Of a stretch of DNA of 64,000 nucleotides, positions 58,392-64,000 are shown in pieces; the first letter of the stretch is position 1; the number at the start of each line of letters is the position of its first letter. The notes beneath the pieces were generated by a model. The model saw only the letters and a program-made list of their open reading frames with translations. It ran no database searches and was not told where the DNA came from. The DNA is from Cohnella pontilimi (GTDB taxonomy: Bacteria > Bacillota > Bacilli > Paenibacillales > Paenibacillaceae). The stretch lies in contig NZ_SUPK01000001.1 of assembly GCF_005049045.1 (NCBI RefSeq), forward strand, positions 248,001 through 312,000, in the 5' to 3' direction. Both the position numbers and the translations under genes were made by a program.

Positions 58392-60005
58392 ATGCATTCG
58401 AAAAATTGGATTAAAAGTTCGACGATCGCGGTTTTGATCTTTGTCGTCATTGGCTGCAGCTCATCGAAAAATACGGATACGAATACGAACACGGTTTCGA
58501 AATCGCCGGCAGACTCAGCAGCGACATCCACCCAGACAGCATCGCAGCCGCCGGAGTCTAAGAAACTGACCATCTCGATGATCAACGGTTCATGGGCCAG
58601 CCCGCTTCCGTCTCCAACCGGAGAAGGAGTGAACATGATCAACGAGAAGTTCAACATCAATTTGAAGCCTCAATTCATCCCTTATGACGAATTGACCAAC
58701 AAGCTTCCGGTGATTATGGCTGCCGGCGATTTACCGGATATGATCGGCATGGAGAGTGTGGACGCGAATTTTGTGAAATGGGCCAAGCAGGGAGCTTTCC
58801 TGCCGCTTAACGACTACATCGATAAATACCCGACGCTAAAGGCGGTGCCGAAGAGCGTATGGGATGCGGTAACTGTCGATGGCAAGATTTATGCGATTCC
58901 GCAGTATTTCCCTGTAAAATACGGAAAAAAGCCGATTATTCGCAAGGATTGGCTCGATAATCTCGGTCTTCCCATGCCCACCAACTACGAGGAACTGAAA
59001 AAGGCAGCCATCGCCTTCACGAATGACGATCCGGACAAGAACGGCAAAAAAGACACTTACGGACTCGGAATGGGGAAATTGATCGTCTATGGCGGCTGGA
59101 TGGGAGCCGGTTACGACAACGTCTGGTATTACAAAAATGACAAAGGCCAGTACATTCCGGGCAACATCTCGGAAGGCTTCAAGAAACAAATCACCGTGCT
59201 TCGTGATCTCTACAAAGCCGGCGCCATTAATAAGGATTGGGCGGTAACCAAGGTAGGGGACATGCGCAAAGACTTTTTTGCCGGCAAATTCGGGATTTGG
59301 TACGAGCAGCCATACGATATTTCGGAAACCCGGTTTAAGGATCTCAAAAAGATAAATCCGACCGCTGAACTCGCGGTCATCCCGGCTTTCGCTCAGGAGG
59401 ACGGCGAGCAGGGATATCCGGGGCTTTCCGGCTACTATCAATTAATGAGCCTGAACGCAAACCTGAAAGACGATCCGGATAAGATCGACCGGATTTTGCA
59501 GATGGAAGACTATTTCAGAACGTTCATCCCGCCGGCCGACAGAAATCCGCAAAACGCCGATTTTGACTGGATGAACGGATTTGTCGACAAAGCCTATACA
59601 ATGGTAAACGGGATCGCCGTGGATAAGGAAAACGTCACCGATCTCCAGCCCAAATCTTACATTATCGATCGCGGATGGGCTCCGGATGATGAGTCGAATG
59701 AACCGGCTGCGGTCATTCAGGATCCGTTCACGAAGAGCTTCATACAAGGTGCAGTGGATTTGCTCAAAACGTCGAAATTTTATCTCAACCCGATCGACCG
59801 CATCCACTCCGAAGTATTGGACGCCAAAGTCTCCGAACTCGACAAAGCGGTGAACGACCACCAAACGAGGATGATCGTAGGACAAGAGTCCTTAGACAAA
59901 TGGGATGACATGGTTCAGGAATATTTGAGAAAAGGCGGCCAGGATATCATTGACGACGTCAATCGGAAAATGCAAGAAGCTGGCGTGACCGGGGAATGGA
60001 AGTAA
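58392..60005 (+). CDS. Large substrate-binding lipoprotein, LplA/YtcQ-type
   Basis: A 537-residue binding protein from ATG 58392 after GGGAGGGG; ATG 58377 lies on that site's upstream edge. Signal peptide with lipobox: VLIFVVIGCSSS. The long domain shows LPVIMAAGDLPDMIGMESVDANFVKWAKQGAFLPLNDYIDKYP, YAIPQYFPVKYGKKPIIRKDWLDNLGLPMPTNYEELKKAAIAF and DDPDKNGKKDTYGLGMG (a Ca-binding-like Asp-rich loop typical of this group). It captures oligosaccharides for the two permeases before it. The ATPase is missing from the operon, so a shared ATPase is expected. Confidence 0.92.
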   Translation: MHSKNWIKSSTIAVLIFVVIGCSSSKNTDTNTNTVSKSPADSAATSTQTASQPPESKKLTISMINGSWASPLPSPTGEGVNMINEKFNINLKPQFIPYDELTNKLPVIMAAGDLPDMIGMESVDANFVKWAKQGAFLPLNDYIDKYPTLKAVPKSVWDAVTVDGKIYAIPQYFPVKYGKKPIIRKDWLDNLGLPMPTNYEELKKAAIAFTNDDPDKNGKKDTYGLGMGKLIVYGGWMGAGYDNVWYYKNDKGQYIPGNISEGFKKQITVLRDLYKAGAINKDWAVTKVGDMRKDFFAGKFGIWYEQPYDISETRFKDLKKINPTAELAVIPAFAQEDGEQGYPGLSGYYQLMSLNANLKDDPDKIDRILQMEDYFRTFIPPADRNPQNADFDWMNGFVDKAYTMVNGIAVDKENVTDLQPKSYIIDRGWAPDDESNEPAAVIQDPFTKSFIQGAVDLLKTSKFYLNPIDRIHSEVLDAKVSELDKAVNDHQTRMIVGQESLDKWDDMVQEYLRKGGQDIIDDVNRKMQEAGVTGEWK

Positions 60006-60014
60006 GGGTCGATC

Positions 60015-60038
60015 AAGGGGAGGCAACTCCCCTTTTTC
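60015..60038 (+). terminator. Terminator-like hairpin between binding-protein and GH42-like genes
   Basis: AAGGGGAG pairs with CTCCCCTT around GCAA, followed by TTT. It lies inside an apparent operon, so partial readthrough probably sets a high ratio of binding protein to enzyme. Confidence 0.7.
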
Positions 60039-60071
60039 CAATGGAAAGCTTGATGTTCTGGAGGTGGGGAG

Positions 60072-63000
60072 ATGGCGGAAAAAACTTATGACATCGACTA
60101 TTCGACCCGGGTTGAAACCGGGCATTCAGACAAGTTGAAGAGCTTCTTGAACGCGGATATGAAAGTGTTTTTCGTGCCGAGCGTCCATTATGGCCGGGAA
60201 GTTGTGGAGCTTATTCAACGAACAGGACTCGGCTACGACACCGTGACCTATGACCGGGCATGGGATTTAAATAAATGGGGAATCGGCGATTTTTACGACA
60301 TCAGAGCCGCAATCGGCGATTTCCGTGTCATTCTGGCCAATCTGGAGCGGCTCCTCACTTCAGACGAACATTTTGACGCGCTTGTCATACCCGGGATCAA
60401 CGGTTGGTCTTATTTCACCGAGCCAACCCGGCAGGCGATTCTGCGGCGTGTGGAAGCGGGAGCCGGATTAGTTTTGGTCAAGCCGTTTCATGGGAGCGGG
60501 ATGGAGAAGGCGGAGGAACTCGAGCTTCTGTCGCCGCTCATCAACCGGTTCGAAGAGGGATTTGGCGAGGACTCGAACGCGGGCGGCGGATATCCCCGCA
60601 TCGCGTTCGAATTGCTGAAGACCAGCAATTGGAAGCCGGAGAAACATTATATAACCGACGGGATTCCGTTCGAAATTTTTCCCTACCAGGAAATCGCTTA
60701 TTATCCGTATGATTCGTCCGGAGAAGTCATTATCCGCAGTGAGTCAGGTGATCCGATCGCCGCTGTGAAAGAGTACGGCAAAGGAAGGGTTGCCGCGTTC
60801 GGTTATAATCCACGTGACATTCTCCCGCAGCACAGCGCGTTTACCGGCAAAGAATCAACCTACGACGCCATCATCGACGGATGGAGCGGAGCGAAACACA
60901 GCGGATCTTTTCCGTATCTTGAATACTTCTATGAACTCCTATACAGAAGCATCATCTGGACGACTCGCAGAACACCGGAGCGTCTGATTGCTGAGGCTGC
61001 GGTGACCGGCGGCAAGGTTACGATTGAACCGTCCGAGAACACCGGATTGTCCATACGTTACACGATCAAAGATTTATACGATTCGGTCATGGCCGAGGGT
61101 GAAGTCTCTTCCAACTCATTTACGCTGCCGGAGGCCTGCGCGCTCGGAGGATCGTACCGGGTGGAGCTGTCTCTGATGGACGGGGACTGCTTGTCGGATT
61201 GGGCCACGGTACCGGTACAATATCCGCTGACCGCATCCATTGCGGCAGTTTCAGTCGGTGCGGATTCTATTCGTGCCGGTGATACATTGGAAGCAGAAGT
61301 ATACGTGACCGGCGCGAAGAGCGAATGTAAATTATCGGTGGTCGATGACTTCGAGCGCATCGCCGCACAGCAATGGTTTAGTGTGGATGGCGAAACACGT
61401 CTTCCATTCAGCTATACCGCAACGCATGTGAAATCCCTTCATGTTCGTGTCCGGGTTGAACTGTTCGTTGACGGCCATATGATTCATAGGGTGGAATCGC
61501 AGCCGGTCGTGGTTACACCGGCAAAGCGCTCTCTCGACGACTTCGAGGTGTTCATGAGCCCGCAGAATCGGGGTCAGGGAGAATGGCTGCCGCTCGTCGG
61601 GCAGTTATTTCGCGAGATGGGGGTAACCGGGCTGTTCCCGGGCAGCTCCAAAACGTTGACCATGTCCGGGGCTCGGGGACTAGGTGTGTACTGGTACCAT
61701 CGGCATGCCTATGTACAGCGAAAAGAATCGTATTGGCGGACCAAGGACAAATTGTTCCTGCATCGGATTCCGTGTTTGAATGACCCGGAGTTTTGGAGCG
61801 AAATGCAGGTTCGGATTACAGAGACGATTCGCAAATACAGGAAATACGGCCCCGTCTCCTATTTCGCCAATGATGAGGGATCGCTGACTTGCTACGTGGA
61901 TGAATTGGATTTGTGCTTTTGTCCGCACTGCATGAAAGAGATGAGGACTTGGCTGCGGGAACAATACGAGGATTTGAACGAATTGAACGGCGTCTGGGGA
62001 ACCGGCTTCACCGGTTGGGAGGACGTCGTTCCTTACACGCTGGAAGAAGCGCAAAATTCCGGCCGGTTCGCTCCCTGGGGGGACCACAGGCGGTTCATGG
62101 AGCACACCTTCGCCGAGGCTTACCGCAAAATACTCGCTTTCATCCGGGAAGCCGATCCGTCAGGCGTCATCCGCATGTCGGGTTGCCAAGCATCCACCGC
62201 TTATTCAGGCTATGACTATTACCAGTTGCACCGTCATGTCGGCTATTTTGAAGCTTACGGCGTCGGCAACCAGTTTGAATTCCACCGGTCGTTTGCCAAT
62301 CCCGGCACCATCATCGGGGGCTGGTTTGGCTATGGAGCTGAGGGGAAGGCGGTCCAGAACCGGATTTGGAACGCCGTCTACCACAATCTCACGCTGATCA
62401 GTATTTTTTGGGAATATAGCTGCCTGAATCCTGATTTTACATTTAGCCGAAGTGCGAGGGATATGAGCGAAGCGTTCCTTGAAATCAAGCGGGAAGGAAT
62501 CGGGAAGCTTCTGCTGTATGGGGCCCAAAGAGATTCCCTCGGCATCGCGGTCCATTATTCCATGCCTTCCATACACGGTTCCCGCATCAAAGAAGATACG
62601 ACGCGTTTCGAATCGAACCGCCAGGGATGGATCGATGTCCTGGAGGATTTGGGCTTTCAGTATAATTTCGTTGCCACGCAGCAGATCGAAGCCGGAGACT
62701 TGATCGCTGACGGATACCGGCTGCTCATTTTGCCTTACTCCATTGCGCTTAGCGACCGCGAAGCGGAGGAGATCAAGCGGTTTGCGAATCATGGAGGCCT
62801 CGTGGTGGGGGATTTTCAAACCGGCATCATGGACGAGCATTGCGTACAGTCAGAGATGGGGAAACTCGATGATTTGTTCGGTATTGAGCGGCTGTCAACG
62901 AAAGCAGGGCCGTTCTACATCAATGAAGGCTTTTGCACGAACGCCGATTTCCCGTATTTTGAATTCAACTTGGCGCATATTCCGGGAAGAGAAGACGAGG

Positions 63001-63836
63001 ATTCCGATTTGAAGATGGCGGAATTCGGCACCCGGGCGAAGGAAGGGAAAGCCGCGTACTTCGACGATTTTATGCGAACCGTCGCTTCCGTGGTCGTCAG
63101 GGAGTACGGGCGAGGTAAGGGGGTATATTTGAACCTGGCGGTAGACCGCTATCCGGCGCTTCGCAGCAGAGGAGGCTTCGCTCTTCGTGAACTGCTGAAG
63201 CATGTTCTTGGACTCGCCGGTGTCGAAAAACCCTCGAGCCTGAAGCGGGCGGACGGCTCGCCGGTTGAGCAAGGTTACGAATCGGTCTATTACCGCGACG
63301 GCGATGTGAGGTATGTATGTATCCAGAGCCGGCTAGAGGAGCAGGCGCTGGGTCATGACGGCCTCGCTGTCGGGGCCGGACGGGATTCCGTGGAGCGCTC
63401 GGAGACGCTAACCGTAGAATTTGCCGCGGCGGGAAATGTTTACGATGTGCGGCGGAAGACCTATCTCGGATATACGAACAGTATCCGCACGGAGATCACG
63501 GCAGGAGACACCTGCATTTTTGCCGTATTGCCCTATCGCGTGACCGGGATTGAACTGGGCGTTCCGCATACGATCAACCGAGGACAAACGGTTGATACGT
63601 TCATCCGCATCGCGTCGGATCATCCGGAGGAGAATCACCGGCACGTAATCAGCGTCAATGTTTATAACCCGCTTGGAGAGTATGAATGGATCTATTCCGA
63701 GAACCGCGCTGTGACTGGAGATGAATGCTATATCACGCTTGCGATTCCCTTTAATGAAACAACGGGCAAATGGAAAATTCGCGTCAAAGATGTGGCAACC
63801 GGAGTGACGGCTGAGTCCGAATATGAAATCGTGTGA
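60072..63836 (+). CDS. Giant cytoplasmic GH42-like glycoside hydrolase (1254 residues)
   Basis: No signal peptide. Residues about 25-290 resemble a glutamine-amidotransferase/ThuA-like domain (VFFVPSVHYGREVVELI, DALVIPGING); about 320-485 look like beta-sandwich repeats. The core (about 490-800) follows GH42: acid/base candidate Glu602 in YFANDEG, a zinc-type CFCPHC motif at 615-620, and nucleophile candidate Glu781 in ISIFWEYS, 179 residues later, close to GH42 spacing. About 810-1010 match the trimerisation domain (GIAVHYSMP, YRLLILPYSIALSD). GH42 enzymes are usually about 650-700 residues. GGAGGTGGGGAG precedes the ATG. It probably cleaves the oligosaccharide brought in by the importer. 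Confidence 0.8.
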   Translation: MAEKTYDIDYSTRVETGHSDKLKSFLNADMKVFFVPSVHYGREVVELIQRTGLGYDTVTYDRAWDLNKWGIGDFYDIRAAIGDFRVILANLERLLTSDEHFDALVIPGINGWSYFTEPTRQAILRRVEAGAGLVLVKPFHGSGMEKAEELELLSPLINRFEEGFGEDSNAGGGYPRIAFELLKTSNWKPEKHYITDGIPFEIFPYQEIAYYPYDSSGEVIIRSESGDPIAAVKEYGKGRVAAFGYNPRDILPQHSAFTGKESTYDAIIDGWSGAKHSGSFPYLEYFYELLYRSIIWTTRRTPERLIAEAAVTGGKVTIEPSENTGLSIRYTIKDLYDSVMAEGEVSSNSFTLPEACALGGSYRVELSLMDGDCLSDWATVPVQYPLTASIAAVSVGADSIRAGDTLEAEVYVTGAKSECKLSVVDDFERIAAQQWFSVDGETRLPFSYTATHVKSLHVRVRVELFVDGHMIHRVESQPVVVTPAKRSLDDFEVFMSPQNRGQGEWLPLVGQLFREMGVTGLFPGSSKTLTMSGARGLGVYWYHRHAYVQRKESYWRTKDKLFLHRIPCLNDPEFWSEMQVRITETIRKYRKYGPVSYFANDEGSLTCYVDELDLCFCPHCMKEMRTWLREQYEDLNELNGVWGTGFTGWEDVVPYTLEEAQNSGRFAPWGDHRRFMEHTFAEAYRKILAFIREADPSGVIRMSGCQASTAYSGYDYYQLHRHVGYFEAYGVGNQFEFHRSFANPGTIIGGWFGYGAEGKAVQNRIWNAVYHNLTLISIFWEYSCLNPDFTFSRSARDMSEAFLEIKREGIGKLLLYGAQRDSLGIAVHYSMPSIHGSRIKEDTTRFESNRQGWIDVLEDLGFQYNFVATQQIEAGDLIADGYRLLILPYSIALSDREAEEIKRFANHGGLVVGDFQTGIMDEHCVQSEMGKLDDLFGIERLSTKAGPFYINEGFCTNADFPYFEFNLAHIPGREDEDSDLKMAEFGTRAKEGKAAYFDDFMRTVASVVVREYGRGKGVYLNLAVDRYPALRSRGGFALRELLKHVLGLAGVEKPSSLKRADGSPVEQGYESVYYRDGDVRYVCIQSRLEEQALGHDGLAVGAGRDSVERSETLTVEFAAAGNVYDVRRKTYLGYTNSIRTEITAGDTCIFAVLPYRVTGIELGVPHTINRGQTVDTFIRIASDHPEENHRHVISVNVYNPLGEYEWIYSENRAVTGDECYITLAIPFNETTGKWKIRVKDVATGVTAESEYEIV

Positions 63837-63858
63837 ACCGCGAGGAGGGGGTGATACG

Positions 63859-64000
63859 ATGTTCAAAGTATCGGATTGGGAGGAATCGGCAACCAAAGCG
63901 AGAGAGATGTCATACATCGACGCGTACCCGGAAATAGAGGAGTATCACCAGAACGAATTGTTAAAGTACTTGGACCGCAGAAATACGGAGTACTTGGTCG
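63859..64000 (+). CDS. Unidentified protein, 3' end beyond the window
   Basis: ATG 63859 follows GGAGGGGGTGATACG and starts 22 bases after the GH42-like stop. The 47 visible codons begin MFKVSDWEESATKAREMSYI and run open to the edge. The sequence is acidic and helical, with no signal peptide or known motif. It belongs to the carbohydrate operon by position. Confidence 0.6.
   Translation, partial: MFKVSDWEESATKAREMSYIDAYPEIEEYHQNELLKYLDRRNTEYLV

Noticed and set aside
1..64000. CRISPR arrays, tRNA or rRNA genes, prophage
   Set aside because: No regularly spaced repeats, cloverleaf-like sequences, conserved rRNA segments, integrase or phage structural genes were seen on either strand. Detection of tRNA by eye is imperfect.

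Overview
The window looks like the chromosome of a spore-forming, Paenibacillus-like member of the Bacillota. Base composition is roughly half GC by eye. Strong AGGAGG-type ribosome binding sites often sit before GTG or TTG starts. Typical content includes YesM/YesN-type sensor-regulator pairs, several CUT1 sugar ABC systems, a SleB-type spore cortex hydrolase, a CotS-family protein and ECF41. No rRNA, tRNA, CRISPR array, phage or intact insertion sequence was seen. The species assignment is inference.

Layout. 1-1.1 kb: the edge of an SGNH hydrolase gene, a frameshifted YdjM-like remnant and a YCII protein. 1.1-5.2 kb: a BcrC-like phosphatase, a lipoprotein phosphoesterase, and a ugtP-like glucosyltransferase with an LtaA-like MFS partner, together suggesting envelope glycolipid work. 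5.3-7.4 kb: an OmpR-type two-component system. 7.4-10.1 kb: a leftward four-gene cluster of two divergent APS-kinase-like proteins, a tyrosine-phosphatase-fold protein whose catalytic Cys is Asp, and a CotS-like kinase fold whose catalytic-loop Asp is Gly. This is the best candidate for an undescribed system. 10.1-14.5 kb: YkvA, a MocR regulator, an aldo/keto reductase and an ArsR-AHSA1-VOC operon. 14.6-17.5 kb: an ABC exporter with an apparent leader peptide and a hairpin over its ribosome binding site, a dead VOC gene and SleB.

17.6-26.4 kb: a sugar-acid operon (binding protein, two permeases, YesM-type kinase, YesN-type regulator, DgoD) followed by an orphan AraC-type response regulator. 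26.5-30.8 kb: an NrtR-like regulator with its own promoter and palindrome, two oxidoreductases, a MerR-thioredoxin pair with a textbook MerR operator, and a UPF0756 membrane protein. 31-34.3 kb: MoxR, DUF58 and DUF4129 genes. 34.4-38.2 kb: potABCD for polyamine uptake. 38.5-43.8 kb: a secreted GH43 enzyme, a VOC-AHSA1 pair, and an FAD oxidoreductase with ECF41. 43.9-48.4 kb: an AT-richer glucose/sorbosone dehydrogenase-like gene, an SRPBCC remnant, a short UvrA-like ATPase and a YdeI-like protein.

48.5-52.8 kb: one transcription unit with a near-consensus promoter and a perfect inverted repeat just downstream of it, encoding a tandem DUF427 protein, a minimal OpuC-type ABC importer and an IclR regulator. 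53.1-64 kb: a Gfo/Idh oxidoreductase, then a second carbohydrate locus preceded by a full-match cre site: TIM-barrel isomerase, Gfo/Idh oxidoreductase, LplB/YtcP-type permeases, binding lipoprotein, a 1254-residue cytoplasmic GH42-like enzyme, and a gene cut by the right edge. Both sugar loci show CcpA-type sites sharing the core GAAAGCGCAT, so carbon catabolite control is likely.
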